Positions 17,479-29,184 of a stretch of 64,000 nucleotides of DNA are shown here, piece after piece. The translations under genes were made by a program, and so were the position numbers. Each line of letters begins with the position of its first letter. Position 1 is the first letter of the stretch. This DNA comes from Paenibacillus brasilensis (GTDB lineage Bacteria > Bacillota > Bacilli > Paenibacillales > Paenibacillaceae), in assembly GCF_009363115.1 (NCBI RefSeq), contig NZ_CP045298.1:186001-250000 (forward strand), read 5' to 3'. The notes under the pieces were generated by a model. It was not told the origin of the DNA, made no database searches, and worked only from the letters and a program-made list of their open reading frames with translations.

Positions 17479-19197
17479 ATGCGTGCTTTTCATCTTACTG
17501 AAGACGGATCTATTGAAACCAAATTAACAGGAAAAGATCTGCTCGCCAATCCGTTGCTGAATAAGGGAGTGGCTTTTACTCTTGAGGAACGGCAACAGCT
17601 TGGACTTGACGGCCTGCTCCCTCCTACCATATTAACCATTGAGGAGCAGGTTCAACGGGTATATGAGCAATTCCAGAGCCAACCGGACAATTTACGCAAA
17701 AACGTTGCGTTAAATGATCTGTTTAATCGAAATACCGTCCTGTACTATCGTTTGCTCTCCGAGCATCTAAGCGAAATGCTTCCAATTGTTTATACGCCAA
17801 CGGTTGGTCAGGCTATACAGGAATACAGCCATGAATATCACAAACCCGGTGGCATGTATTTATCTATTGATAATCTCGCAGGAATTAATGAAGCTTTTAA
17901 AAACTTGAACCTGGAACCTGATGATATCGATCTCATCGTCGCCACAGATTCCGAAAGTATTTTGGGTATTGGTGACTGGGGAGTCGGGGGAATTAACATT
18001 TCCATCGGTAAGCTTGCTGTTTATACAGCCGCTGCGGGAATTGACCCCAGCCGGGTACTGGCAGTTGTTCTTGATGCAGGTACAAACAACGAAAAACTGC
18101 TGGAAGATCCACTATATATGGGGAACCGTCATAAACGTGTTCGCGGAGAGCAATATGACCAATTTATTGACACGTATGTTCAAACTGCGCTCTCTTATTT
18201 CCCGAATGCATTGTTGCACTGGGAAGATTTAGGGAATGTTAATGCGCGCAACATTATCAACAAATATGGAAGCCGTATTTTGACATTCAATGATGATATT
18301 CAAGGTACTGGCGCGGTTACACTCGCAGGTGTGATGTCCGGTGTTCAATTGTCTGGAATCCCGCTGAGCAAGCATCGAGTTTTAGTCTTTGGTCCAGGTG
18401 CTGCCGGTATCGGTAATGCAGATCAAATTAGTGCAGCCATGATGCTGGAAGGACTGTCTGAAACCGAAGCCAAACGCAACTTCTGGGCTTATGATTACCG
18501 CGGCCTGCTTACCAATGAAACGGAGGGGCTTTTCCCGTTCCAAGTTCCTTATGTACGAGATGCCGATGAATGCCGTGACTGGGAACATGCTGAAGATGGT
18601 AAAATCCCTCTGCTGGAGGTCGTTCGCCGTGTGAAACCGACGATTATGATTGGTACCTCCGGTGTTGCCGGGGCATTTAGTGAGAAAATCGTGAAAGAAA
18701 TGGCCAAGCATACCGAACGTCCAATTATTATGCCTATGTCCAATCCGACTCCGCTGGCTGAAGCAACCCCGCAAGACTTGATCCGCTGGACTGAAGGAAA
18801 AGCACTTATTGCCACGGGAAGTCCTTTTGAGCCGGTAATCTACAACAATACCAAGTTTGAAATCGGACAATCCAACAATGCTTTCGTATTCCCGGGTCTT
18901 GGTCTTGGCGCAATCGTAGTAAAATCGAAAATCATTACAGACAGCATGTTTGCCGCTGCTGCCCATGCAGTAGCTCAAATGGTTGATTTGTCACAGCCAG
19001 GAGCTTCCCTGCTTCCAAAAATCAGCGAACTGCGAGAAGTATCTGAAGCTGTAGCCGTAGCCGTAGCCAAGGCTGCAGTTCAGGATGGAGTAGCACGTCG
19101 TCAGCCGGATGATATTGCACAAGCGGTTCGGGATGCAATGTGGAACTGCAATTATAAACCCATCAAACGATATGGTCAGGGAGCCGTCTTGGTTTAA
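17479..19197 (+). CDS. maeA: NAD-dependent malic enzyme
   Basis: A 572-aa cytosolic enzyme that oxidatively decarboxylates malate to pyruvate. The malate-binding region is VYTPTVGQA, the NAD site is [13 protein letters not shown], and the metal-binding stretch is [11 protein letters not shown], preceded by [11 protein letters not shown]. The length agrees with the large (MaeA/MalS) bacterial form. ATG 17479 follows AAGAAGGAATCAGA. It is followed after 100 bp by an AEC-type permease gene, the same pair as ywkA-ywkB in Bacillus subtilis, which supports a role in malate use. The leader carries repeats that may be operator sites. Confidence 0.95.
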   Translation: MRAFHLTEDGSIETKLTGKDLLANPLLNKGVAFTLEERQQLGLDGLLPPTILTIEEQVQRVYEQFQSQPDNLRKNVALNDLFNRNTVLYYRLLSEHLSEMLPIVYTPTVGQAIQEYSHEYHKPGGMYLSIDNLAGINEAFKNLNLEPDDIDLIVATDSESILGIGDWGVGGINISIGKLAVYTAAAGIDPSRVLAVVLDAGTNNEKLLEDPLYMGNRHKRVRGEQYDQFIDTYVQTALSYFPNALLHWEDLGNVNARNIINKYGSRILTFNDDIQGTGAVTLAGVMSGVQLSGIPLSKHRVLVFGPGAAGIGNADQISAAMMLEGLSETEAKRNFWAYDYRGLLTNETEGLFPFQVPYVRDADECRDWEHAEDGKIPLLEVVRRVKPTIMIGTSGVAGAFSEKIVKEMAKHTERPIIMPMSNPTPLAEATPQDLIRWTEGKALIATGSPFEPVIYNNTKFEIGQSNNAFVFPGLGLGAIVVKSKIITDSMFAAAAHAVAQMVDLSQPGASLLPKISELREVSEAVAVAVAKAAVQDGVARRQPDDIAQAVRDAMWNCNYKPIKRYGQGAVLV

Positions 19198-19297
19198 AGA
19201 ATAGCGAACAGCATCAAGTTGTACTTGCATACAAGCAAAGTGATTATTTAACTGATGTCCGCCATTTTTGGCGGACATCTTCATTGGAGGCGACATT

Positions 19298-20257
19298 GTG
19301 GCTACAGGTCATATCTTTATTATCTTAATTCCTATTTTCTTTGTCATTTTAATTGGTTATTTGGCAGGATTGTTTAAGGCGTTTAACCCCGCTTCTTCGA
19401 AAGGATTAAATACATTAGTGACCAAATTTGCTCTACCTGCACACTTGTTTATTGGTATTACGACGACACCAAGAGAAACGTTGATTCAAAAGTGGCCCTT
19501 TCTTGTCACTCTGCTTCTTGGTATAATCGGTTTTTATATTGTATTGCTCGTAGTATATCGCTTATTCGCCAAAAAAGGCTTGACTGAATCCTCCATGTTC
19601 GCATTGAATTCAACACAGCCCTCGTTTGCATTCATGGGGATTCCGGTTCTGGGAAGCTTGTTCGGAAGCGCGGCAGTCGCTATCCCGATTGCAATTACCG
19701 GTATCGTCGTTAATGCAATTCTCGATCCGCTTGCAAGTATTTTGGGAACGGTCGGCCAACGCAAAACAACAGAATCAGACGAAACTAAAGGCCACTTATT
19801 TAAAGTCACTATGAAGTCAGTCCTTCATGGACTCAGTGAACCACTTGCCTGTGTGCCTTTGATCGGTGTCGTGCTTACTCTATGTGGATTTCAAGCTCCA
19901 AAGTTACTGCAATCGATGTTTGATCAAATCGGCAATATTACTGCCGGTACAGCTCTGTTTGCCATCGGGGTAACCATCGGGATCAAAAAGATTACATTCA
20001 GTCCAAAAGCCCTTAGCATCGCTGTGCTGAAAGCCATCGTGATGCCTGTTGTTATGTTGGGTATTGCTGTTCTGGTAGGACTATCCCATGAAGATGTAAC
20101 CAAGGCTGTACTGCTTGTCGCTTTTCCCGGCTCGGCAGTTGCCGCTATGATCGCTACCCGTTATGAAACACTGGAAACGGAAGCAGCATCTTCTTTTGTC
20201 ATTAGCTCAGTATTATCGCTTATTTCACTCCCGCTGCTCATTTCACTTCTTGTATAA
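19298..20257 (+). CDS. AEC family permease, probable malate transporter
   Basis: A 319-aa membrane protein with about ten hydrophobic segments in two repeated halves, typical of the auxin efflux carrier (AEC) family. The N-terminal helix is HIFIILIPIFFVILIGYLAG; the N-terminal repeat has NSTQPSFAFMGIPVLGSLFG, and the second half ends LVAFPGSAVAAMIATRYE. The GTG start at 19298 follows GGAGGCGACATT; an upstream in-frame ATG would add ten unlikely residues. It is cotranscribed with maeA by position, so malate or a related dicarboxylate is the likely substrate. Confidence 0.87.
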   Translation: MATGHIFIILIPIFFVILIGYLAGLFKAFNPASSKGLNTLVTKFALPAHLFIGITTTPRETLIQKWPFLVTLLLGIIGFYIVLLVVYRLFAKKGLTESSMFALNSTQPSFAFMGIPVLGSLFGSAAVAIPIAITGIVVNAILDPLASILGTVGQRKTTESDETKGHLFKVTMKSVLHGLSEPLACVPLIGVVLTLCGFQAPKLLQSMFDQIGNITAGTALFAIGVTIGIKKITFSPKALSIAVLKAIVMPVVMLGIAVLVGLSHEDVTKAVLLVAFPGSAVAAMIATRYETLETEAASSFVISSVLSLISLPLLISLLV

Positions 20258-20425
20258 TGACAGGAACTTTATAGCTCTCAGCGAGATGCAGGTTAAACAT
20301 AATGATCTGGGCATCCGTTTGCTATCATTTATCTTATTTTTTAAATATTGTCCAAACAATAAAGCAATTCAACTATATTTTTAATATATTATGATTGGAA
20401 AATAGCATAACACTCCGTTTTACCG

Positions 20426-20476
20426 ACAAGCGGCGGCCTCACAGCTTCATCAATGGTGGCCGCCGCTTGTTATTTT
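20426..20476 (+). terminator. Terminator of the maeA-permease unit
   Basis: ACAAGCGGCGGCC (20426-20438) pairs with GGCCGCCGCTTGT (20458-20470), followed by TATTTTTATT. It lies 170 bp after the permease stop; the rest of 20258-20680 is AT-rich and shows no gene. Confidence 0.85.
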
Positions 20477-20680
20477 TATTAATTTTCCCATACGAGACCG
20501 TTTCCCTTATTATCCATTTTTTCCATTTCAATCGAAGAAATAACCTTTGTCGTTTATCAATAAGCAGTCAATATACTCCAACTTTAATAAATAGCTAACA
20601 TCTAGAAAGGTAATTGACGAAATATATAAGGGATAGATGTACTAAAGCATAAAAATATAAAAACAAAGGAGAAGAAACAC

Positions 20681-22444
20681 GTGAAAAACTTGAAGTGGAG
20701 CACTATGTCCTTTTTTGGTAAGAATCTATTAATTTCTTTTATCAACATCGTATTAATAGGTGCTATTCTCATCACATCCAGCTATATTCTTCAAAAGAAT
20801 ATTCTGACCACCCAGCTGCAAGATCAGGTTAAAGTGCTGACCAAAAAATGGGCACATGATGTTGACAAAGCAAAAATACAACAAGCATTGAGTGAAAAAG
20901 ATTATAACGGTTCTGCTCAACAGGATCTACGCAAATTTCTCGATTCTATTCACACATTTTATCCTAATGTTGCCCAAGCTTACATATTTGGCACAGAATT
21001 AAATGAAGGAAATCAAACCTCCGTGATTAGCATTCCCACAAACTTAGTTCAATCTTTCCAGGACTCAAAGCTGAATATAGGAGATATGTACACCCTTCCG
21101 GACGCGAATGTAAAAGCTGTAAATAAAATGCTTGAATCCAAACAGTCGGCGTTGAGCAACTTTTACACTGACGATTTTGGAATATGGACTACCATTGTTT
21201 ACCCGATTACAGATGAAAGCGGAAAAATCACAAGTGCCATTTACTTTGACGTAGACGCGAGCTCTGTACCTGCTGGACTTCATAAGCTCATTGTATATGG
21301 TGTATCCCTGCTCATTCTGTTCCTTGCTATCTTCTTAACGATTCAATATTTGCTGGTTAAACGCACCCTCTCCCCGATTCGCAGCCTGATGAAGGGCATT
21401 GAGGAAGTCAGCGAGGGGAATCTTAATGTAGAAATCAAGACAGGTCTGGATGACCTTGGCATCATCAATCAAAAGTTTAATACCATGATCAAGCGCATTA
21501 ACGATACAATGGTAAAAGTACAGGATACGACGCAGGAAGTTACGGAGTCGGCTCAGGAATTGCTAAGTATCAGCGAGCAAAATAGTATAAACACGAACGT
21601 CATTAACAGTAATATGAAAGAAATTGCCCAAGGAATTGAAGCACAAGACAAAGCTGCAATGGAAAGCTCACGGGCTATGAATGAAATGTCTACGGTTGTT
21701 CAAACGATTGCCGGAAGCTCCTCTTCTGTGGCAGATGAAGCTTACTCTATGGAGAAACGCTCTGTTGAAGGTAATCAGGTTGTGCAAAGGGTTTCTGCTC
21801 AAATGGCTTCCATTTCCAGCTCGATGGAGAAAACCTTTGTCTCCATTAATGCACTGCAAAGCCGTTCCAACGAAATCAGCAACATCGTAAACATCATCAC
21901 TGGCATCGCCAGCCAAACCAATCTGCTTGCACTGAATGCCTCTATTGAAGCTGCCAGAGTTGGCGAAGAAGGTAAGGGCTTTGCTGTCGTCGCAGGAGAA
22001 GTACGCAATTTGGCTGAACAATCCCAAGAGTCTGCCAGACAAATTGCCGAGCTGATTGAGGAAATTCAAAAAGAAATTGAGCAAACCGTAGAAGGTGTCA
22101 GCCTCGGCTCGAAGGAGGTCCAAATCGGACTGGAGGTAACCAAACAGACAGGTGAAATGTTCTCAGAGATTTTAAGTGCCGCCAATAAAGTATCGTCACA
22201 AATTCAGGAGGTTTCCAGTGCAACGGAACAGATTTCAGCCAGCACACAGGAAATGACAGCAACCTCTGACGAGTTATCGTCCACGATCAGCAAAACATCG
22301 GACAGCAGCAAACAAATTGAACATACGATCGGAGAACAAGCCCAGTCCATGGCTTCCATCGTGAATGCCTCCGACAAGCTGTCGTCGATGTCTCGCGAGC
22401 TGGAGGAGCTTATTTCATTCTTCAAAGTCGACCGAAAAGCCTAA
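20681..22444 (+). CDS. Methyl-accepting chemotaxis protein
   Basis: A 587-aa membrane receptor. A first transmembrane helix (residues about 14-37, [20 protein letters not shown]) is followed by a periplasm-facing sensor domain of about 170 residues that looks like a Cache domain. A second helix lies near 205-228, then a HAMP domain ([21 protein letters not shown]) and a long coiled signalling domain. The hairpin tip that binds CheA/CheW reads [36 protein letters not shown], the universal MCP signature. GTG 20681 follows AAGGAGAAG. It senses an unknown ligand and acts on the chemotaxis kinase. Single gene with its own terminator. Confidence 0.95.
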   Translation: MKNLKWSTMSFFGKNLLISFINIVLIGAILITSSYILQKNILTTQLQDQVKVLTKKWAHDVDKAKIQQALSEKDYNGSAQQDLRKFLDSIHTFYPNVAQAYIFGTELNEGNQTSVISIPTNLVQSFQDSKLNIGDMYTLPDANVKAVNKMLESKQSALSNFYTDDFGIWTTIVYPITDESGKITSAIYFDVDASSVPAGLHKLIVYGVSLLILFLAIFLTIQYLLVKRTLSPIRSLMKGIEEVSEGNLNVEIKTGLDDLGIINQKFNTMIKRINDTMVKVQDTTQEVTESAQELLSISEQNSINTNVINSNMKEIAQGIEAQDKAAMESSRAMNEMSTVVQTIAGSSSSVADEAYSMEKRSVEGNQVVQRVSAQMASISSSMEKTFVSINALQSRSNEISNIVNIITGIASQTNLLALNASIEAARVGEEGKGFAVVAGEVRNLAEQSQESARQIAELIEEIQKEIEQTVEGVSLGSKEVQIGLEVTKQTGEMFSEILSAANKVSSQIQEVSSATEQISASTQEMTATSDELSSTISKTSDSSKQIEHTIGEQAQSMASIVNASDKLSSMSRELEELISFFKVDRKA

Positions 22445-22481
22445 ACTGATAGCCTTTATCCATAAGTCACAGATAACAATC

Positions 22482-22523
22482 AAGAACCTCTATTCTGCAT
22501 AACATGCGGAATTAGAGGTTCTT
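22482..22523. terminator. Terminator shared by the MCP gene and ganB
   Basis: AAGAACCTCTA and TAGAGGTTCTT pair around a 20-nt loop between two convergent genes. Confidence 0.8.
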
Positions 22524-22554
22524 TGGCATTGCTGTAATCAGTTCCAGATTAGTT

Positions 22555-23607
22555 TTAGTTTAAAAATCCTTCCAGCGCTGAGGTAGGCTTTCCGTCAGCC
22601 TGCCAAGCACCCTTGTTGTAGCCCTTATTGTAACCCGGGGTTGCAGCCGGCTCCCAATAAAACCCCCCTGCTCCTTTGCCGCCTCCGATGTTCCGGACCT
22701 TCGTTTTGATAGAGGAAATAAATGCCTTGGAAGCTTCGGGTTCATTATAATCCATCCCGATTTCACTGATGACAATACCTTTACCGTATTTTGCAATGAG
22801 GCTATTGGCATTAGTAATCGTCTGCTCCACCTCACCCTGCCAGTCGGAAGGAGATGGATACAGAGACAGCCCGATGAGGTCAAACTGGGCTCCATTGTCA
22901 ATCAGCCCGCCAATATTCCAGTTTAACGTGGAACCATTATCTCCGTTAGCCAAATGTACGATCGTCTTGGTACTGCTGCTTACCGATTTTACGGCGTTAT
23001 TGCCTGTATTGACAAGCCATGCATAGTTTTTCATATTCACCGAGGCTTTGCCGTCATCCCAGAGCATTCCATTGTTCGTCTCATTGCCGATCTGCACCCA
23101 GTCTGGTGTCACGCCCTTGCTTTTCAATGTGTTCATAACATAGACAGTGTGAGACCAGACAGCATCCATAAGCTGTGTAAATGTTAAATTGCGCCATGCG
23201 TAAGGCTTGTTTTGCTGCCCTGGACCAGCCCAGGAATCGCTATAATGCAAGGTCAGCATAACGCTCATACCCAATTTTTTGGCTCGCTGAGCCAGTTCTG
23301 CCGCCTTTTCGGCATTCATGTATCCGCTTGCATAATCCTTCATGTCAGGGTTTACCCACACGCGGATGCGAACCGAATTGATCTGATAATCGTCCCGTAA
23401 TATTTGCAGGACATCCCGGCGAACCCCTTTTTTATCCTTCCAGGCCATACCTTGTGCTTCCATTCCTGCTACCCAGCTTATATCAGCTCCTTTGGCGAAA
23501 GCAGGGGCGGCTGAAGCCGTCCCCACCCCTGCCGAGCCGAACGGGTATAAAATACTGGATAACAAAATCAACACCGCAAATAGTATAGTTCGGTTACTTG
23601 TTTTCAT
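22555..23607 (-). CDS. ganB: Arabinogalactan endo-1,4-beta-galactanase (GH53)
   Basis: A 350-aa secreted enzyme that cuts beta-1,4-galactan side chains of pectin. The signal peptide is residues 1-33 (LFAVLILLSSILYPF core, ASA cleavage). The catalytic domain starts KGADISWVAGME; the acid/base is Glu176 in IGNETN and the nucleophile Glu282 in ISEIGM. TLHYSDSWAGPG is the family block. ATG 23607 follows AGAGGAGATGACTT. The frame is complete. It is the last gene of a galactan-use operon whose other members are largely broken, so it may no longer be expressed with its partners. Confidence 0.95.
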   Translation of the reverse strand: MKTSNRTILFAVLILLSSILYPFGSAGVGTASAAPAFAKGADISWVAGMEAQGMAWKDKKGVRRDVLQILRDDYQINSVRIRVWVNPDMKDYASGYMNAEKAAELAQRAKKLGMSVMLTLHYSDSWAGPGQQNKPYAWRNLTFTQLMDAVWSHTVYVMNTLKSKGVTPDWVQIGNETNNGMLWDDGKASVNMKNYAWLVNTGNNAVKSVSSSTKTIVHLANGDNGSTLNWNIGGLIDNGAQFDLIGLSLYPSPSDWQGEVEQTITNANSLIAKYGKGIVISEIGMDYNEPEASKAFISSIKTKVRNIGGGKGAGGFYWEPAATPGYNKGYNKGAWQADGKPTSALEGFLN

Positions 23608-23662
23608 AAGTCATCTCCTCTACCTAAATTTTGCTCGCCGTTCTCTTTTGAGTTCTTCCAGT

Positions 23663-25760
23663 TTATACAACTCCTGATTGTTTTTGGTCTGTCTTGAGAA
23701 CCTTAACAGCATAGTCATTCAATCGAAGCTTGCCGTCTTCAATCACACGATCTTCCAGCATATCCACATAGATTCGTCCATCCAGTGTAATTTCTTGCGA
23801 TTCATGAGTAAAATTCAATACAAAAATATAATCGTGAACACCATCAGTACGAATCGACGTATTTACTCCATGCGGCAACTTGACATTGAGCGCTTTACTG
23901 ATTCTTTCACCACCAATCAAGCTTCTGTAAAAATGACTGTTGAACGATCCCGTGTTGCGTGAAGCGATGTAATAAGCTTTTCCCTGTCCCAAACGGTTCA
24001 CCGTTAAGGCTGGACGTCCTGCATAAAAATCTGAACCGTATACAGCCAGCACCTCTGCACCTTCGGTATGAATAAGATCGCATAGTTCAACAGCTTCATA
24101 CTCTTCGCGCAGATCCAACTCATTGCCCTCTACCGGCAGAATCCGATTTCGGTCGTGATCGTGTAGCCCGTCGATCTCTTCCGACCAAATTCCCAGCGTC
24201 TTGCGAAGCGGCCCCGGAAAGCCTCCAAGGAAGCACAAATCATGCTCATCCACAATACCGGACCAATAGGTTGCTACAAAAATGCCACCGTTTTCAACAA
24301 ACTTTTGAATTCGCTCGCCTACACCGCTGCGTACCATATATAGCATTGGAGCTACCACAAGTTTGTATTTGGAGAAATCTGCATCCATATGAATGACATC
24401 TACAGGCACACCCTGCTCCCACAAAGCCAAATAATGTGCTTCGGCTGTCTCCTCATATTTTACACCTTTATTGCGTGGCCCTTGCGAGTCGTTGACTGCC
24501 CAGCGATTCTCCCAATCAAAAATAACTGCAGCCTCCGCAGGTACAGATGTACCGATAACCTCTTCCAATTTTTCCAGTGCACTGCCGACCTCTGTCACAT
24601 CCCCGAATACCCGGGTGTGCTCATGTCCGACATGATCGACGACTGCACCGTGCAGCTTTTCACTTGAACCGCCTTTTCCGCCACTGAAAATATTGCACTG
24701 TGTCTGACCCGTGTGCCACAGCCTGTAGAGACGATAGCAGATGCATTCCCGGCCGCTTCAGCTTGCTAACATCCTGCCAGTTCGTCAAACTCGGTGCACT
24801 TTCCATAAGCATCCAAGGCTTGCCTCCCTTGATTGAACGGTTAATATCGTGCATCATGGCCACTCTCGCAGCCTGACGGCTCTCATCACCTCCCCGATCA
24901 TGCCACGTCGGATAGCTGTCCCACGATATCACATCCAGCAAATCAGCAAACTTCCAGTAATTCAGCCCTTCAAAAAACTCCATTAGATTAGTCGTGACCG
25001 GAAGTTCCGGGTTCGCTGCCTTGAATGGCACAATTTCATGTTTGATAAAATCTGCGGTCTGATCGGTCACAAACCGTCTCCAGTCCAAATTCATAGCATG
25101 GACCTGCGTTTCACCGTGAGGGGCCGGCGACTCAATTTGGCTCCAATCCGTAACCGTATGACTCCAAAAGGTCGTCCACCATGCGTGATTAAGCTTATCC
25201 AGCGTGCTGTATTTATCCTGTACCCAGGCGCGGAATGCAGCCTGACAATAATCACAGTGGCATTCTCCACCAAATTCATTGGAAATATGCAAGCCAATGA
25301 CAGCCGGATGATTCGCATAGCGTTCGGCCAGCTTTGTATTCATGATGCGTACTTTTTGCCGGTATACTGGCGAGGTAAAACAGTGGTTATGGCGGAACCC
25401 GTGCAGGTTGCGGACACGGTTAGCCTCCACACGCAGCACCTCAGGATATTTTTGTGACATCCAGGCCGGTCTGGCTCCACTAGGAGTAGCCAAAAAAGCA
25501 TAAATTCCGTTCTCGGCAAACGAATCCAGGATACGGTCGAGCCATTCAAACGTAAATACACCTTCCTCGGGTTCCAATGAAACCCATGAGAATATACCGA
25601 CGGACATCACATTACATTTAGCCAGCTTCATCAGCCGGATATCCTCTTTTAGCACCTCGGGATCATGCTGCCATTGCTCCGGATTATAATCCGCTCCATG
25701 CAGCATACGCGGAACTCGCTCACTGATTGGCGGGTATTTGAATATGTTTGGATGCGACAC
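23663..25760 (-). pseudogene. ganA: Beta-galactosidase GH42, frameshifted
   Basis: Two frames together cover a full GH42 beta-galactosidase of about 690 residues, which would release galactose from galacto-oligosaccharides inside the cell. The N-terminal frame (25760-24660) has HGADYNPEQW, the acid/base Glu162 (HISNEFGG), the Cys cluster CHCDYC, and the nucleophile Glu320 (WMLMES). It breaks at about 24680, within GGAAAAGGC, where one extra A changes WRKGG into RRFK-stop. The remaining frame (down to 23663) then carries the trimerisation and C-terminal domains. GTG 25760 follows AAAGGAGATG. As written the enzyme is truncated after the barrel and probably inactive. Confidence 0.9.
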
Positions 25761-25790
25761 TGTAAATCATCTCCTTTAGATCAATAGGGT

Positions 25791-26669
25791 TTACTCCTTG
25801 ACAGAACCGAGCGTCATACCTTTAACAAAATACTTTTGTAAAAATGGATATACAATAAGAATAGGCGCTGCACCAATGAAAATTTGCGCTGCATTCACCG
25901 TCGTTTGTGAAAGCAATTCCATCTCTTTGGGACTCATACTCATAGAGCTCATGTCCTTCTGAATGATTACCGTTTGCAGGAAGGTCGCCAGCGGATAATC
26001 CTTGGCATTGCTCAAGTAGAGCAGGCCATCAAACCATGAGTTCCAGTGAAATACCATACTAAACAACGCAATCGTCGCAATGGATGGCATGGATATCGGC
26101 AAAAATATACTAAACAAAGTCCGAAAATGACCTGCCCCATCAATCAGCGCGGCCTCCTCCATCTTCTTGGGTATGCCTCTAAAAAAGTTCAGCATGAGGA
26201 TGACCAGAAATGTATTAACCGCTCCCGGCAAAACAAGTACCCAAAAGCTGTCCATGAGATGAATCTTTTGAATAACCATATAGAACGGAACCAGACCACC
26301 GTTAAAAATCATACTGAATACGAACAGCCATGAATATACGTTGCGGCTGCGGAAAACAGATGATTCTTTTGAAAGTGGATAAGCAGCTAAAAAGGTAATT
26401 AGCAGCGTCAAGCCAGTACCGAGCACGGTCCGGAGAACAGAAATCCAGATAGAATGCAGAAAAATAGGATTATTCATCGTCTTCTTGTAGGCTTCTAATG
26501 AAAATTGCACCGGCCACAGTCCAACCAGATTGGCGTCTGCTGCTGATTTGGCACTAAATGATACCGCCAATACATGAATTAGCGGAACGATACACATGAT
26601 GGATAAAAATACAAGCAAACAAATATTAAACACATTGAAGATGCGGTATGCCGTTGTTTTATGATACAT
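25791..26669 (-). CDS. Carbohydrate ABC transporter permease (LplC/YtcP-like)
   Basis: A 292-aa inner-membrane permease with six hydrophobic segments and the ATPase-contact EAA loop, EEAALIDGAGHFRTLFSIFLP-like at residues about 185-205. Its long extracellular loop and C-terminal KGMTLGSVKE are typical of the LplC/YtcP group, which works with a lipoprotein sugar binder and a shared ATPase encoded elsewhere. ATG 26669 follows GAGGGAGAGTC. By context it would import galacto-oligosaccharides. This gene is intact, but its partner permease and binding protein are broken. Confidence 0.9.
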   Translation of the reverse strand: MYHKTTAYRIFNVFNICLLVFLSIMCIVPLIHVLAVSFSAKSAADANLVGLWPVQFSLEAYKKTMNNPIFLHSIWISVLRTVLGTGLTLLITFLAAYPLSKESSVFRSRNVYSWLFVFSMIFNGGLVPFYMVIQKIHLMDSFWVLVLPGAVNTFLVILMLNFFRGIPKKMEEAALIDGAGHFRTLFSIFLPISMPSIATIALFSMVFHWNSWFDGLLYLSNAKDYPLATFLQTVIIQKDMSSMSMSPKEMELLSQTTVNAAQIFIGAAPILIVYPFLQKYFVKGMTLGSVKE

Positions 26670-26696
26670 GACTCTCCCTCTTTCAGCCTTGTGGAA

Positions 26697-27586
26697 TCAA
26701 AATATGCGGTAGCCTGCCCATTTGTATGCAAGTCGATAGGAAACCAGAATGAGAATCATACTGATCACAGATTTAAATAATCCGATGGCAGTAGCAAAGC
26801 CCATTTCCCCGTTAATTAGCGCTGTCCGATAAACGAACGTGTCAATAATATCGCCTTTTTGGTATACAAGTGGGTTGTAAAGGTTGAAAATCTGGTCGAA
26901 GCCGGCATTCAGGACATTGCCGAGTGCAAGTGTACCCACAACCACTACCATCGGAATCAGCGAAGGTACAGTAATATGCAGCGTCTGTCTCCAGCGGCTT
27001 GCCCTGTCCATCTCTGCTGCTTCATACAACGAAGGATTGATCCCCGCCAGTGCAGCTAGAAAAACGATAGTGTTGTAGCCAAACTCCTTCCATATATCTG
27101 ATACGATAACCGTAAAGCGAAACCAGTTATTATCTCCCAAAAAAAAGATGGGCTGGATTCCAAAACTCCCAAGAATGCGATTCATAAAACCATCTGTAGC
27201 CAACAGGTCAACCAGAATCCCGCCCAGGATTACCCACGACAGAAATGTGGCAGGTAGACCAGTGTCTGAATGGATCGTTGAAGTGCGACCTTGCGAATTT
27301 CATTCAGTAAAATAGCGAAAACAAACGGAACCAGCAGATTGAAAAACATCTTTAGTACCGCGATAATCAGTGTATTCCAGACGACTTGAAGGCTGTCCTC
27401 CCGTTGGAACAAAAAGCGGAAGTTATCCAATCCAACCCACTCGGAACCGGTTATCCCCAGCCAAGGTTTGTAATTTTGAAAGGCCATCACGATGCCGCCC
27501 ATTGGAATGTAACTGAATACAATTAAAAAAATGATGGCTGGCAGCAGCATGATATGAAATGGCCACGTACGTTGCAGACTTCTCAT
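26697..27586 (-). pseudogene. Carbohydrate ABC transporter permease (LplB/YteP-like), frameshifted
   Basis: The N-terminal piece (from ATG 27586 behind ACAGGAGGAAC) reads RSLQRTWPFHIMLLPA and runs to LVYLPHFC, where the frame ends at 27230. The next frame resumes at once with ATDGFMNRILGS and carries the EAA loop SLYEAAEMDRASRWRQTLHITVPS to the end at 26697. One base is missing near 27240 (TTCTGTCG where TTCCTGTCG would restore FLSWVILGG). Together the pieces are a complete 296-residue permease, so the lesion is a single deletion. Confidence 0.88.
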
Positions 27587-27774
27587 TGCAGTTCCTCCTG
27601 TAACTCTCATGGTATACTTCAATTATAGAAGCGTTCCTACGATCCCAACAGTTCAAAAAACCAACATACATGGCACAAAAGCAATCATTTTTCAGTCTCG
27701 CCATGCGAATGAAAGTCTATCTCGCAGTCACGAAGATAACGCATTCATTCCCAATTTATTCTGGTGATCGGTAT

Positions 27775-27801
27775 TAAAAAAGCTGCCCGTTTGGGACAGC
27801 C
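27775..27801 (-). terminator. Intergenic terminator between binding protein and permease genes
   Basis: On the minus strand GCTGTCCC-AAAC-GGGCAGC is followed by TTTTTT. It lies between the binding-protein gene and the permease genes and would give more binding-protein than permease message. The rest of 27587-27774 shows nothing else. Confidence 0.8.
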
Positions 27802-27824
27802 TCTCTAATCCGTTTTAACTGTTT

Positions 27825-29184
27825 TTACTTTTCAATGCTCTTATACCACTCATTCACTTCTTTTGTAATTTGTTCGCCTCCGGCATTCTTCCACGTCTGT
27901 ACGAAGGTATCAAAGGCTGAAATCGGCTGTTTGCCATAAATAATTTCATTGAAGGTTTGGTTTTCAATCTTGTCCAAATAATTCTTTTTGGCCTTCATCG
28001 TTGGCGTAGTAGGTCCCGTGAACTGATCCTTCATGGAGATATCCTTCTGTTCCATCAACACTTTGGCAGCCGCAGGAGTACCCTTTCCGTAGTTAACCAA
28101 TACATCCTTATCCAGTCGGGTTTCCGCTTCTTTGCCGTTAGCCAAACTTAACAAAGCCTTCATTTGGGCATCAGGTACACGTGCTCCATCACGAACCAGC
28201 AAATAACGAACAGAGTTTACATAACCGCCTGGTATTTTGTCGTTAGGCAACAGCTTTCCGTTCGCATCCAAATCATAGTCGTAGCCCTTAAACAGTCCAT
28301 TCGACAATTCTCCGTCCGGTTTGGCATTTGCATAGTGATCAAACAAGTAATTTTGATAGGTGAAGAAAGCTTGAGGATGCTGCATTTGCTTGTTAATCAG
28401 TACGACACCATTCGTATATTGAGTCCCATGGCGCATGGCTTTGTTATCAGGCCCCACTGGAATCTTGATCGGCTTCCATACGGCGCTCGGCACATTTTTT
28501 GACCGTATCATAAAGCGGCCAGCCGCTCATCCAGTATGGCCCCGGTATGATACCTGCTGTTCCTGCGACTGCAGGCTCTGACGTTTTATTCTCATCCCAC
28601 AATGCTGCTTCTTGAGAAATGTATCCCTTTTTGAACCACTCGCTCAGCTTTTGCAGACCCGGCTTCATACCAGGCTACACGGTGCCATGTTCCAGACTGC
28701 CGTTCGTGGAATACCCATTTTTTTTACATCTAGGCTATATTTGTTCCATACGTTCGCATCCTGATTCATCGTTTGCTTCCAGGAATCCGAAGCGTACTTA
28801 TCGAACAACGGACCAGCTTCCGCAAACATACCGGAATCAATCATATCCTGTGCCAGTTGCTCATTTTCTGTCCCCAGTACAACGATGTCTGGCATTTCCT
28901 GACCGGAGGACATTGCCAAACGCAGCTTGGTAGCAAATGCACCATTCGTATCTGTGACAGACCAGAGTGATTTTAATACCAAATTTGTCTTTAGCCCATT
29001 TTGTCGCAACGTTATTTTCGATAGATTCACCATTTTTAAATTTTAAGGCGGGATCTACACCCCATACTGTGGAAATGGTGACTTCCGGACTGTATTTCTC
29101 TTTGTATGCGTTTTCAGTTTTAGCTGTGCTATTGGTATCTCCACCACTCCCCGTACCAGAGCAGCCCACAAGACCAACTTTTTG
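27825..29184 (-). pseudogene. Extracellular solute-binding lipoprotein (LplA-like), heavily decayed
   Basis: Pieces of a sugar-binding lipoprotein lie in at least four frames. The lipobox LVGCSG is at about 29164-29175. A first frame runs to about 28975; a second (to 28665) covers NGAFATKLRLAMSSGQEMPDIVVLGTE; next is a gap where about 50 or more residues are missing (after GIPRTAVWN, near 28680); a third reads SEWFKKGYISQEAALWDE; a single extra A in AAAAAA at about 28500 shifts to the last frame, which ends normally. The signal peptide start is gone because the gene is fused to the kinase gene upstream. It cannot make a working binding protein. Confidence 0.88.
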
